Assembly: GCA_023362775.1 (NCBI GenBank)
Contig: JALMGJ010000025.1
Location: 9,339,501-9,403,500 of the forward strand
Source of the DNA: Charina bottae
Lineage: Eukaryota; Chordata; Lepidosauria; Squamata; Charinaidae
Reading direction: 5' to 3'
DNA length: 64,000 bases
The notes below the pieces were generated by a model. That model did not search any database and was not told where the DNA came from. It worked only from the letters and a program-made list of their open reading frames with translations. The position numbers and the translations under genes were made by a program. Positions within the stretch are counted from its first letter, which is position 1. Each line of letters begins with the position of its first letter. Below are positions 34,831 through 47,585 of the stretch, piece by piece.

Positions 34831-35276
34831 TGTCAGGGCGAGCGGATGGAGCGGCCTGCTTTTCTCCTATGCGCCAGCGATCCAAGTACTATGCAGTAAA
34901 TAGACTCCAAACAGAAGTTATATCAAATATCCTATTTACTTATATACATACGTATTTACAGATCACTTCCACAGGTAACAAATGATACACCAACGATACA
35001 GCATTCACGAGGTAAAATGGGAATAAAATGGAATACAGAATATCTCTGCTTATATAGTCAAACTGACCAATCACATTATAGGTCAATCTCATTAACTACC
35101 ACACCCAACTTAACTCTTAGCACCTGTTGTATGAGTCACACATTGACACATCATCCCTACAACAATGGCTGCTAATTGGGTGACACTGCAGAATATTTCA
35201 CCTCTCACATAGAAATCAAGCCTCTCTGTATAATTCATATCTAACAGTAAATTCCTGGGTTTATCAAACCCCAACA
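34831..35276 (-). mobile_element. Solo LTR
   Basis: A 446-bp unit that, read on the minus strand, starts TGTTGGGG and ends CCCTGACA. The 5-bp direct repeat gaaat flanks it (34826-34830, 35277-35281). A TATA box (tatataagcagag on the minus strand, around 35056-35068) lies centrally, as expected for an LTR promoter. No internal region or second LTR is adjacent, so it is a recombined solo LTR. The 5-bp duplication suits Ty3/gypsy- or Copia-like elements; the family is not identified. Confidence 0.75.
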
Positions 35277-35281
35277 GAAAT

Positions 35282-38056
35282 GTTGACATCCAGATCCATC
35301 TTACCATCTATTACTCTTGCTATTTTCTTCATCTGTGCTTATATTTCAGCTACGGAGAAGAATGAGCAAAGGTTTAGCTTACAAACTTAAATCAATAGGT
35401 AGTTTTCAAAACTATCTTCTTTGGGATAGGGGAAAGTCTCAGCAAAACCAAAACATGCAATAAAATGCAGTTGCCCAGGAGCCCAATTTCTGCCTTGACC
35501 TTCTGCTGGCTGTCAGCTCACTGAACCACTTTCCTTCCATTTTCCAATCCAAATGTTGCCAACAGGCCTTATGGAAGATCAGTTCCCATGAAGACTTCAT
35601 GAGTATTTGAGGAAAGACCCAGATCTTGCAAACCCCCAAAAGCTGCAATTTCAAGAACCCACAAAATATTGCAGAACCTTAGAGGTGTCACTTCCATTTG
35701 GGCACTTATTTTTCCTACAGATGTTAGGTACTTTTCTATTCAGAAAGAAATTATTATTGTAACATTATCATATTACTTCTTCAGATGTTCCTATTAACAG
35801 AATGAAATTCTTTTAATTCTATTTCTCCCATCTTTCCCATACATTGTAGAAAGTCCCCAGAACTTGCCAGAGAAAAGCTTTCAGGCAGGCCAGAAGTTGT
35901 GGGGGAGGTGGAGTTAGTGGAAATAGCTTCCTCCTCCACCAACAGGCAATAACAGTATCCTTTCTATAGGTAGAATTCCAAAACAGCTTTTCAAAATAGC
36001 CTAAATATTGACACTTGCCTTTTTTTAGCTGTGGATGATTCAGAAAGAAACCATTGTCCCTCCATTTGAAGATTCAGCTGAAAAAAAAAGGCAAAACTTC
36101 ACCTCAGTAAAAATGATGCACCCTTACCCCCCCCAAAAAAAGCATTTTACTGAGTATAATTGGGGGCACACAGCTGATTTCCTAAACCTGAAAATTGAAT
36201 CTAGAACTCAAGAATGTGAAATATTATTTAAAATCTCACATAAATAATGCATTTTTCTCTATCCTTGAGGTGATTTTATTAGAGATATTCTGTATAGAGT
36301 TACCTAAAGAGTGAAGAACTTTCAGGCACAGTTGGAAATGAGCATGGCGTATTTCTCTGTTTCTTATTTCCACTGCTGTTTCTCCCTGTCCAGTGACTTC
36401 AATTCATTCCCCAACTGTGTAGTTGCATATCATAGAGTTGCCTGGTGTCCTTCATTTTAGGGACATCTCTCATTTTAATGGGAATTGTCTCTTATTCAGG
36501 AATACTATAACTCAGTATAATATGATGGATGTCTCTCATTTCAAAAGACTATATATAGCTCAAAACACTGACAGAGCAAACACGGATGCTCTGCTGTGTC
36601 CCTTATTTTTGAAAATTAGATTTTGCCTCTCTGCCCCATCATGACATTATTGTGGTTGGCAAGGGGTGAGGAAGACTGGTGGAGGCAGCACAACTGATTC
36701 TGCATGCCAGCATCTCCTTCCACATTTGAAAATCAGCCATTGGTTGATGAGCCTTCAGCCATAATGAATAATCTGGGAAGGCATGGCCAGGTTGGAAAAA
36801 GCCTATGAGGTAATGCAGCTACCGAGAGATGGAAGAAGCAACTATGTGGCAGAGGGTCTGTGCTAGGAAAATGTATATCAATTAAGCTATCTGCTATAGT
36901 TCCTTTTTAAGAAATATTTCACCAAAGCCTATAACTACTACAAATTACTAGCGGTCACAAGGATCCATAGGCCTATTCAAATCAGCAATGTTACCTAAAG
37001 GGTACACTGAGGAAAGCAAATGCTGTTTAGCTTAATACCAGAGAAACAGAAGGTACTGGAATACTACTTTTCGTAGATCACCCATGCTTTACTGAATTCT
37101 GACTTGTTCAGCTGGGGGGTTTTGTACTTGGTGCATCCATGGATAGAAGAGACTGGGGCAAAAAAAGGAAGGATGCGTATTCACTCTCCTCCTTCAGGTG
37201 TACACTAAACACTTTGGAAGAACACTGAATAAGGCACACCAACCCCACTGATTGCCAGAGCTATGAAACTGCAGTTTTAATGCTGAATGGAAGTTCTGAC
37301 TCAGATAAGAAAGTTCGGATCACATTTGCTAAGGTGTGGGAGATGAGAAATAGATGAATGGTTTGCATCAACATTCCAGCAAAAGGGAATATATACAAGG
37401 CATGGATGGCAGGTCCACCAGTGTCCCTTCTTTAGTTTAAGATAAGTAGAAAAACAACAGAAAAAAACACTCACCCTCTCCCACCCAGTGTACTCAAGCA
37501 TTTCCCAGCTGTGTACCATATTTATTTGTTTGTTTGTTTGTTTGTTTGTTTTATTTATTTAGCAAATTTATCTGGCCATCCATCTTAATGAAGTAACTCT
37601 GGGTGGCTAACAAGGGATAAAAACAAAAACATACATATAAAAACAGTAGAAAAGAACAATAAAAGGCACCAGATAAAAAAAATATTCGACCCCTCAATCA
37701 ATGTAGAACAGAACACACACCCTATCCATAAAACCTGAGGGTTTTATGGCCTTCCAAAAGACCAACAGGTCAGGGCCATCCAAATTCAGAGGGCTGTTCC
37801 ACAACGCAGGTGCTGTGACAGAGAAGGCATACTCTAACTCCTGGGTCCCGTAAGATGACACTGTTTCATAGAAAGGACACATGGCTTCTTCTGTTTCTAT
37901 CCATGAGATGTACATGTTTGGTTTCTCCCTGGCCTACCAAGCACTGCCCTTCACATGCTCAGCTAATAAAACCAAGCAGTTGATCTTTCACCATGTCCAA
38001 GCATTCTAAGTTATAACATCAATTTGGACGTCTAGTAGGACATGATCATTATATAA
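35282..38056. other. No gene recognised
   Basis: No recognised coding sequence. A (TTTG)n(TTTA)n run lies at 37525-37560. 36430-36640 has several 'gtcccttattt'-like phrases that may be old repeat; not callable. Confidence 0.4.
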
Positions 38057-38256
38057 AAAGGTTCCCCCCGCACATTTGTGCAGTCGTGTCTGACTCTAGG
38101 GGCCGGTGCTCATCTCCATTTGTTAGCCAAAGAGCCAGCGTTGTCCGAAGACGCTTCCATGGTCATGTGGCTGGCATGACGCATGTGGAACGCTGTTACC
38201 TACCCACCAAAGCGGTACCTATTTATCTACTTGCATTTGCATGCTTTTGAATTGCT
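38057..38256 (-). mobile_element. Sauria-type SINE, 5'-truncated
   Basis: Minus-strand copy with the tail and central body only. It stops at 'gaattgct', losing the tRNA-like head. Confidence 0.8.
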
Positions 38257-40749
38257 ATATATAACACAATACTATCCTAGCACATTTTATTTAAGATATA
38301 TTTTTCAGTGCTGAGTCCAAAGCAATCAGGTTTGCAAAGATTTTGTCAACCATGAACATATCTTTGCATTTTGAAATATTTTTTAGAAGGGCTATTTTTC
38401 TCCCTTTTGTTTTAAAGCAGAGAGAGTATGCCAACAACAAACATTCAAAAGATTCACATCTTCCCCCATATCTAGCAGTCATAGCAGGACAGATACTCCT
38501 TTCTAGGCTTATTTACAATCTTTGGTATCATATTCTATTCTAAAACCCCTCAACTTAGGGTTTAATATTATAGCCACACATGAATGATTGAATGATGAGT
38601 GATAATAATACAGAATATTAAATAAGACAACTCAAAGTGTGGACAATGGTTATTCAATAATCATTACTCTCAGTCTAAATAGCTATGGTTAACTTCAGTG
38701 ACATCATCATGCAGCTAAATCTGATTTAAATTAAGAAGGAAGAGAAATATTTTTTTCAGTAAAAAATGGCACAGGACTGCATCCAGTGCCAGCATGAAAT
38801 AGCACAAAGCTACTTTGAAAAACAAGATGTATGTATGTGTATGGGAACTTTTTTTAAAAAAAAAATCAATTATAGAATGAACTTTAATATTTTGGTTCAT
38901 TTTTGTTTTGACATCAGAACATAAAATTTTAAAAGAGAAAGACAAAGTAGAAGGGATGGGACAGCTGTCCCCACAGCAAATTACAATTCACATCTGACCA
39001 AACTATGAGGATCTAACAGTGAGAGATCTCACATTACTGATCAAGCGAGAAAGAGGGAGGGAACACACAAAGATCATGAATCTTCAACATTCCAAAGCTG
39101 CTTCTTACTACCTGGTGTCAATTGGCCTTTATTTCTGTCCTGTTAGAAATAGACTTCAGATTTTAACACCTTTTTATCACAAGAAATTCCAGCAACCAAT
39201 TAGTAATATCAACAGAGTTGTGTTTTAAAATAACTCCTTAACTACAAAAAAAAAGGGGGGGAAAGATAATTTATTCTTCTGTGTGGACCCATCTTATGCA
39301 TGTCTATCAAATGCATTTACTCCCATTTAAGTGTGCTTCATTTCTTTCACTTGATCCTAACAGTGTGACATGGTTTATTTAAAAACATGCATGATTTAGG
39401 CTTCAAACTTGAGTCCCACTGAACATAGCAACACATGAATAGGACTGGACTGCTAAAATCAGGCTAAATAAGGTCATACATAGATTACTTTCCATGACTT
39501 TAAAAGACACAGTGCACAAAAGTATAATCTGTAAGTAACAATATAATAAGCAGCTGGTAGTCAGTTGGTATAGCCTAGAGAATGTTTTATATAGTACAAT
39601 AAGTTGCTCATTCCATTAGGATAATATTCTTTTTATAACTGATTGAGAAGCTAAAGTCTTATGCAAACATTAATTATATGTAGAAATTAAAATGTGTAAA
39701 AGAGAAGTTTGAGATTCCTGGCCTTATCCTAACCTCTACATATTCCTGATGCATTTTGTATGAGAGTATGTAAAATCATATACATTTTCCTGGAGAGCTT
39801 CAAAAATGCATGCAGATCAAGAGTTAGACTGCATATCTCCCACCTTATGTCACTGATATATCATATCTTAGATTAGGGGAATAATGAAATCAATATTAAT
39901 GGGATGAAGATTGTGTTCTAAAACTGCTGAACTGCACAATATTCCCATGATTCTGGAAACCCGAGCCATTTATAACCATAGCAATGGGGAAAGAACAGTT
40001 CCTTTAATGTAACACTTACTATACCAAATGCTGAGCTGTGTTGTGATGTGCAAACCAAATCACCCTGTACAATAGAATAATGCCTGCTAGTGTCTTTGTG
40101 TGATGGGTCTAATAACGAGCGAAAAAGTCTCTTTTCTGCAGTCGACACTCCTTTCAGTGAGTTTATTGGCCATATCAAGTTAAATGTTAATTGCAGGCTA
40201 CAAAGAGGTTACTTATCCCTTTGTAATCAAATCTCGCTTTCATTAACTACCTGTGCAACTGTATACCTGCTACTCAACATCTGACTGAGCCTTTTGTGTT
40301 CAGAGCACAAGAAAGCAAATGGGCAATAGCTGAGATGCCTTAAAAGCTCTGCTACAGTCCTTGGAGGATGGCAAGCCACAAAAATTCATTTTAAGCTTTG
40401 AATACAACAAACTGAAAATGCCACAGAAGGGTAAAAGGCCAAGATATAAGAAAAATGTAAAGCATTTTAGTTTTTTTGGAAAGACTCTTGGAGCCAGAGA
40501 ACTCAGAGAAATGATAGACTCTCTTTCCCATAATTATTTTCCCATTACTTACTGACCTCCAGGGTGACCTTGGTCAGTTCACTTTCTCCTCCTAACCAAA
40601 GTATTCCAAATGTGATCCTTCAAATGAGCCAGCTATTTTCACACTTTGAAGACATAACTTTGTGAATGTACCAAATCAGTAATTCATGAGGTTGTCACTC
40701 CACCTGAATTGTATTTTCTCCATAACATTTTTTTCTTTGCCAGAATTTA
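38257..40749. other. No recognised feature
   Basis: Nothing recognised. Confidence 0.4.
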
Positions 40750-41638
40750 TTTGATTTGATTATGTGCCATCACGTTGCTGTCAACTCTTAGTAACCACAT
40801 TGATAGATCTTCTTCAGGATGATCTGTCTCCAACCTTGTTCCTCTGGTCTTCCAGTGGTGTACCTATTTCTGCTCTAATTGAGTCCATCCACCTTGTTGC
40901 TGGTCACCATCTTCTTGTGTTTTCCAGCATCAGAGTCCTCTCCAGAGATCTAGGTCTTCACATAATGTGTCTAAAATGCGATAATTTCAGCCTGGTCATT
41001 TGTGTCTTAAGTGAGAACTCTAGATTAATCTGTTCTATGATCCATTTGTTTCTTTGTTTCCTTTTGGCTATTGACAGTCTTTGAGATAAACCAATTCAGG
41101 AAATACAGAAGTTTATTACACTGATACAGGCTATATGAAAACCTTTCTCTTTCCCTCCTTTTTATACCAAAGAGTATCATAGTGGGCCCATTTAAGTGTT
41201 TTCCTTGCCCCCTCCTGTCTTTCCAGGCTAAGCTAATCTTTGTATAATGGCTGTCACATACTTTCTTCAAAGCTGTCTCCATAATTCTCTACAACTACCC
41301 ATGGTATTCTCAGGAGTCTCTTCCAACACCAACATTAAAAAGTGTTAATGCTGTCTCTATCCTGCTTCTTCAAAGTCCAACTTTTGCTTCAGAGAGTGTC
41401 AGAGGAAAACTGTTGTCTGCACATTTCTGATCTTGTCTTGAAAAAACATGTCACAGCATCTGAATATCTTTTCCAAGGTCTTAATTGCTACCCTACCACA
41501 TGCTAGTCTGCAGTGTATTTCTTGACTGCCGGTTCCTTTACTGTTGATAGTTGATCCTAAAAGGCAAAAGCTATTCACCACTTCAATATCTTAATTGTCA
41601 ATTCTAAAGCTACTTCCTATACCTGTGACATTAGTTTG

Positions 41639-41854
41639 GCCAGTTTGGTGTAGTGGCTAAGGCATCAGGCTAGAAACCAGGAGACTGTGAGTTCTAGTCC
41701 CACCTTAGGCACAAAGCCAGTTGGGTAACCTTGGGACAGTCACTTTCTTTCAGCAGTAGGAAGGAGGCAATGGCAAACTACTTCTGAAAAACCTTGCCAA
41801 GAAAACTACAAGGACTTGTCCAGACGGTCTCCAAGAATTGGACACAATTGAACG

Positions 41855-41856
<2 letters not shown>
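41639..41856 (+). mobile_element. Chimeric SINE: CORE-type tRNA head with BovB-like tail
   Basis: The first 120 bp match the tRNA-like head and core of the SINEs at 15097 and 53355 ('aaaccaggagactgtgag', 'tcccaccttaggcac'). The 3' part is different: 'caatggcaaactacttctg', 'ccttgccaagaaaactac', ending 'ttggacacaattgaacgg', which aligns with the BovB terminus (agtcggacacgactgaacg). A (GATA)n run of about 10 units follows at 41855-41895. Confidence 0.7.
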
Positions 41857-41896
<40 letters not shown>

Positions 41897-42168
41897 ATCA
41901 TAGTCCAATTTTTTTTAAAAAAAATGTGCTCCTTGAATTTAATTATTAGTGTTTCCAGGTCATCATAGTAGCTGTGTCATCAGCATAATGCAGGTTATTG
42001 ATTTTCTTCATCCAGTTTTAAAACCACACTCATTTTATTTCAATCCAACTTCCCTCCATATATATTCAACATACAGGTTGAATGAATAAGGGGAAGTTAT
42101 AAAGCCTTGTTTCACTCCTTTGACAATGTAAAGCCAGTCTGTTTTGTGATGTTCCATCTTTACTGTGG

Positions 42169-42527
42169 CTTTCTGGGTATAAAAATGTAAAGGTTCCCCC
42201 CGCACATTTGTGCAGTCGTGTCCGACTCTAGGGGCCGGTGCTCATCTCTGTTGGTTAGCCGAAGAGCCAGCATTGTCCGAAGACACTTCCACGGTCATGT
42301 GGCCACATGACACGCAGAGAACGCTGTTACCTACCCACCGAAGTGGTACCTATTCATCTACTTGCATTTGCATGCTTTCGAATTGCTAGGTTGGCAAGAG
42401 CTGGAGCTAGTGCAGGAGCTCACTCCGCACGCAGGGCTAGGTATTCGAACCTCCAAACTTGCCATCTTCCGATCGACAAGCCTGGCGTCTTACCCGCTGA
42501 GCCACCATGCCCCTCTTTCTGGGTATA
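42169..42527 (-). mobile_element. Sauria-type SINE with 13-bp target-site duplication
   Basis: Full-length minus-strand copy (42182-42514) flanked by ctttctgggtata (42169-42181 and 42515-42527). Nested in the RTE pseudogene. The tRNA-like head reads on the minus strand as 'ggtggctcagcgggtaag'. Confidence 0.92.
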
Positions 42528-44060
42528 GGTTTCACATATTTTAGGATTCCCATTTTCCTAGGAACATTCCACAGCTTGACATGGGTGACACAACTGAAGG
42601 CCTTTCCATAATCAGTGAATCACATATTGATTTCTGCTTTGTATTATTTGGCTGTCTCAGTTATCAACATGTATCAGCAATAATATAACTTTTTTCTCAG
42701 ACTTAGCTTCAACAACTGATATCTCTCTTTCCATGTAGAGCTGTAATCTGTGTTTGATGATCCAAAGCATTATTTTGCTAGCATGTGAAATTTAAGATAT
42801 TGTACAATAGTTTGTACACTTTACTAAGTCTTTTTTCTTCTGTATTGGTATGTAGACTTTTCTCTTCCAATCACAGCCACTGTGTCATTCTGCAGATGTC
42901 TTGGCCTAGTTTAGTTAGAACCTTTACAATATTTTTCTTCTGTTGCTTACCACATTTCTGTAGATTTTCCATCAATTCCTGTAGTCTTCCAACTTCGTAA
43001 TAACTGGAGTGCTGACCTGACTTTATCTTCTATTACTAGAGGTTCTTTGTAAATACGGAACATCATCTAAGATATCTTGGTTGTTGACATATCTACTGTA
43101 CAGAATTTCAGTATATTCCTTCCATCTTTGATCTTCTTTGAATAAGTTACTCTCTGTCCATTGGCATCCTTTACCATACCAATTCGAGGTTGAAACCTCC
43201 TTCTGAGTTCAGAGATCTTTTAGAAGATTTTCTTTGTTTTCCCATGTCTATGTTTCTCTTCAGTGTCTTTACAGATGCCATTGTAATATTGCTTTTTGTT
43301 TCTTTGAATGGCTCTCTGAAAGTTTGCGTTATGTTCCTTCCTGAGATCTTTACCTTTCTTGACTTTGGCTTCTCTTTTCTTCTTTGCAATTTCTACCATC
43401 TGTGCTGATATCCAGTTTGTTTTCTTCTGTTCTTGCTCTTTGGCAGCCTTTTTTCACATTCTTCCTTAACTATGTATTTGATTTCATTCCACAATTTCTC
43501 TGGTTCCCTATCAATGAGATTCAGGATTTCAAAATGATTCTCAATGTTCTCCTTGAAAATGGTGGGTATACACTCAAGATGGAAACTGGTTGGCTTTGTT
43601 CTTTGTTGTTCTGCTTTGACTTGGAACTTGCACATGAGTAGTTTGTCATCTTTTCCACAGTCAGCCCCTCCATAGGAAGGAACTTTGCTGTTATAATTGA
43701 GATCTTCTACCTCCATGTACCAATAATATAGACAATCTTATTTCTTTTTACTCCATCTGGTGATTCCATGTATATAAATGTTGTTTTGTTGTTTGAAGAT
43801 TGTATTAGCAATTAGGAAATGATTGGATTGTCAGAAAGTTAGAAGTTTTTCTTCTGCTTCATTTCTGTTTCCTACACCATTAGTTAAGTTAGAAAGTTAA
43901 TATTTCTAATTTTGGCATTCCAGTCTCCAATTGCATCTTGCTTGCATGTTATGTTGATTGCAGATTAAACTTGACCATAAAATCATCAACCTCCTTCTTC
44001 TTCTTCATCATCATCATCAATGGTTGGAGCATAAACATGGATCATAGTCTGCAAAGTCTA

Positions 44061-46026
44061 ATTCATATTATTCAGACATTGACTGTGTTGTAGTGAAGTA
44101 CTGTCTTTGCTATATTGTTCCTGACTGTGAAAGGACTGTCATTCCTTCATTGTTTTTCATGTCCTGAGGAGGGAATTCCATTGAGCCAGGCAACTGTAAC
44201 ATGCAGCTGTGTAGAAAACATATCTTGGGGTATTTATAGCATATCATCAGCATCAGCATCCATAGAAGTATATGAATGCAAATACCATGCACAGTGTACT
44301 AATATGACAGCCTCTTCCACCTATACATACACTAAGGGTCCAGGATATTTCAGTCAAGAAGATTTAAGTGTCTTATTGTACACTATAGCACAATCCAGTT
44401 GCATGTCTCCTTAGACATAAGGAATGAATCTCAAGAACATGTTTGCACTTAGACTATTTCTCAGCCAGAGATACTCCTATGATCCCACAGCAATCCTAGA
44501 CATATGAGCTAAAGGAAACCCACCAGCTGCTCTTCTTAGAAAATATTCCCCAATGTTTTCTCTGAGCTCAGACTGCCTGTCGAGTGTGGAGAGTATTGCC
44601 TGCCATATAAGACTGGACTGCCTGAATGACATTCTTAAATAGTGCTTTGGGTCCAGATGTTAAAAGAGTTCAGGTTGGAAAATCAGCCTGTTCCTGGCTT
44701 ACGTTACTATTGCCTGCCAACATATTTTATATATCTGCTGTAATTTTGTTTGGAACTGCACAAAATTTCACCTTCAAATGTCCAATTCCGGAAATCTAAT
44801 TTTTTTCTCCAAAGCTTTTGAAAATATATTTTGAAATATCAGAGGCATTTGCTGCTAGCCATAGTGATAAAAAATGACATGCACACACAAAAACATAATA
44901 TAGAAAAAATGACATGCATACACAAAGACATAACGACACAAACTCCACCCTTTTATACATGTTCCTTGATGATTCATGTTTTGTCTCTTTCTTTCCCCCG
45001 TGGATGCCAGTGTGAAAGATTTGTTTTGAGTTGACCACAGAGCTAGTATGCTTGGGAAGTGCAAAAATGGAAGGATATCTGGCAAAGCTTCACACATTAG
45101 TCCTGGAGTAATGAAATAGCAGTAGTGACATCTAGCACATCCAGTGACCAATATTTGTTGTACTGTGGATTCTTTATATTAAACATGCAGTTGAGATTTA
45201 GGTGACAAAACCTTGAAATTATAAAAAAAAAAAAGATTCTCCATTGCAAGGGCCACATCTAGTCTTGAGTCAATGTCATTTCCTTTTTATACCAAGAATA
45301 GAGTCTTAGACCCATTTTCCAAATGTACTGTTAAAACGTTCTGAAAATTATATACCATGATATCATCTTGGAAGACAATTAAGAGCTGACCATTTTCTAG
45401 AACTGGACTAAAAATGCTTCAGCCCATTTCATGTTATGTTTTACTCATGCACGATATCCTTTAAACTCAAAATCAGAAAAACAACTGTTCGGTTTTTCTC
45501 AGACCATCTGTTCCTGGATACCTGACCCATACTGAAAGCTAAACATTGTAAAAGCACATTGCCTCCTTGGATTTTCTCACTGTCTTCCACATTCTGAATC
45601 ACTCTGCAATATGGTCAGTAGATACACTGAGATTGAAGCCTTCTAAGAGATCACTGGCCTCAACGTCTGTGAAGGTAGCTGCAAGCTGGCAGGTGCTTCT
45701 TTGTGGCTGTAATTAACTTGATGAAGTAATTATAGTCATTTGACTGCTTTAAAGAGCAGATATATACAGTAGGCCAATCAAATATTACTTATCCACCACC
45801 CTTTCTGGAATAAAGGATATAAAAATATATGACTCTTATGTAGAACTAGAACATGACCACATGCACTTTAATACATCAGTCATACCAGTTTGAATCCACA
45901 TATCTTGGATTTCTGTTTCTAGTGATTTGCAGATAGACAAAACAAATGTCTTAGATCTTGCTTTTTCTTCCCAAAATGGAGCAGAAGTAAGCTTTTTCAG
46001 CTTCCTGTATTCTCTACCACTTATGT
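44061..46026. other. No recognised feature
   Basis: No gene or repeat recognised. The first part may contain further decayed RTE endonuclease sequence. Confidence 0.4.
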
Positions 46027-47585
46027 CCTTAATATCTGCTTTTTTAATAGTAATTTTATTAAACATTACAATTAAAAAGGTAAAAACTAGTACAAACTAA
46101 AAAAAGAAAAAGAAAAAATAGAAAGTGCAAAAAAGAAAAATAGAAAAGAATGAAGAGAAAGAAAAAATATAAATGTAGTAAAGAAAAGAAATATATAAAG
46201 AAATGACTTCCTCCTTCATCACAATAAGTATAAACAATTTTAGTAACTTATCATCTTCTGTTAAACTAAAACAAATGATCTCTTCTTCCCATATCCCATC
46301 TCTTATCTATAAACAAATCCTTAAAGCCTTGTTGTTTCAGTCCCAATCAGCAAAAGTCCATTAAGGGTTACCAGAGATAACAACATATCTATTTTAACCT
46401 TGATCAAATAAACCAACTTTATATTCCCTCCTTTTGCTTTTAACAATCTTTATTTTTAACAATCCCTTCAAATAGTGTCCTAGAACTTTATTTATTTTCA
46501 TTTTTTCTTTGTCCCTTCTCTCAAAATTCTTCAAAGCTTTAACAAGCCTCTTTTGTAAATCCAACATAGGAAAATTATTATCAGGTCATTCTCTTGGATT
46601 GTTATTTGTTTTTCCCTTTTAATTATTAAGACATCAGCTGGCTTCTTTTGTATGTCCAGTGTAGCATCTTTTCCCATAACATTCTTGTAGCCTGTCATTT
46701 TTAAATCTACTTTCAACTCAGTCTCAATCTTGTCAGGTAGAACCTGTTCCTCTTCCATAACATATTTTAGACACAGTCTCTCCATAGAGGAAGATGTCTC
46801 TGTTGACACTTAAAATTAACTTCTGAGTCCATTGTTCCAAAATATCCTTCAATATGTCCAATGTTAAAATATTTTCATTCTGTATTAGTAAGTCAAATGT
46901 AAGTGTTCTTCTCCTTTAATCTTTAGTTCCTTTTGGTTCCCTCTAGTGTCCAAACTTCAAAGTCTCATCCTATCATTTTTTTAAAAAAAGAATTCAAAAT
47001 AAAAGCATTTTCCCATTGGAAGGATTCTTACGATTACTTCCAAAATCTTATTTCAAATCCATCTGGACCCTTAGTCTGTTCGTAACTTTCCAAAATCAAA
47101 GTTCTAACCACCCTTTTGCTGTTTATTCCAAAATATTTTTTTAAGTCCTTAAACTTGTGTTTAAAACTTCTTTTGTTAAGGATTGAAGGAAACTCACCCA
47201 GTGCTGTCAAACCTGTCGATCCAAAGGTTCTTAATAGCTGAAAAACAGTTAATAAGCAATATCCAAAAATGATTAGAAAAGGAATTATGCGAACCCAGGG
47301 TCCATTTTGAAGTTGCCGACCACAGTTTCAGTAAGATGGCTATTCCCTCCTTCCCAGAGCTCTAAACCCACCAGAGACCACTGTCTTGCGGTCTTCTTAT
47401 GAGGAGCAACTTATGAGGAGCAACACTTGTGGACAATCTCAAGTCATCTGCATGTCCAGAGAGGAATTACAAAGAGCCAATCTACTCACTGGCTCTTCAT
47501 TCTGCCGCGGTCATCAGTTCCAATTTTAGCGGAGCTGTCTTCAGTTCGCCATTTCTTCCCTGGAAGTTCCCCCTTAATTTCTGCT
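46027..47585 (-). mobile_element. Non-autonomous L1-like element, ORF-bearing, copy A
   Basis: A 1531-bp minus-strand element (46041-47571) flanked by a 14-bp direct repeat with one mismatch (ccttaatatctgct / ccttaatttctgct). Its 5' end starts near gaagaaatggcgaactgaag, like the L1 5' terminus at 32334. Its 3' end is a short A-rich tail after an AATAAAA-type signal. Copy B at 55377-57263 has the same ends and, without its nested SINE, nearly the same length (about 1539 bp), so the family is naturally short. It resembles the 'half-L1' class but lacks ORF2. A 14-bp tandem duplication (ttatgaggagcaac) at 47398-47425 is specific to this copy. Confidence 0.7.
46531..46809 (-). CDS. Unrecognised protein fragment of the 1.53-kb element (copy A)
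   Basis: A 92-codon frame starting 'MSTETSSSMERLCLKYV' and continuing 'DKIETELKVDLKMTGYKN' and 'TLDIQKKPADVLIIKR'. The same peptide appears in copy B (56313-56681) with scattered substitutions, so the family once encoded it. It is charged and mostly helical in character, compatible with a coiled-coil ORF1-like protein, but I see no sequence match to the L1 ORF1 at 30867-31741 and assign no function. It is probably a decayed piece of a longer frame: copy B extends about 50 codons further upstream. Confidence 0.4.
   Translation of the reverse strand: MSTETSSSMERLCLKYVMEEEQVLPDKIETELKVDLKMTGYKNVMGKDATLDIQKKPADVLIIKREKQITIQENDLIIIFLCWIYKRGLLKL

Larger units (their letters stand above)
40750..44060 (-). 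pseudogene. Long, decayed RTE LINE interrupted by two SINEs
   Basis: A minus-strand RTE copy covering endonuclease to 3' end. From the right: an endonuclease remnant encoding a 'GDWNAK'-like motif (around 43900); a linker with 'GGADCGKDDKLLMCKFQVK' and 'LNLIDREPEKLWNEI' (43393-43716); reverse transcriptase text (about 41900-42700, frames destroyed); the post-RT block 'FCLLGSTINSKGTGSQEI' and 'KTLEKIFRC' (41399-41581); and a 3' end with 'gattatgtgccatcacgttg' on the plus strand. 'KTLEKIFRC' matches 'KTLEKLFRC' of the copy at 9661, so they are one family. SINEs at 41639-41856 and 42182-42514 interrupt it. The exact 5' end is uncertain. Confidence 0.75.

Noticed and set aside
36423..36644. Possible relative of the 12.2-kb TIR element
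   Set aside because: Shares only phrases such as 'gtcccttattt'; no inverted termini or duplication found.
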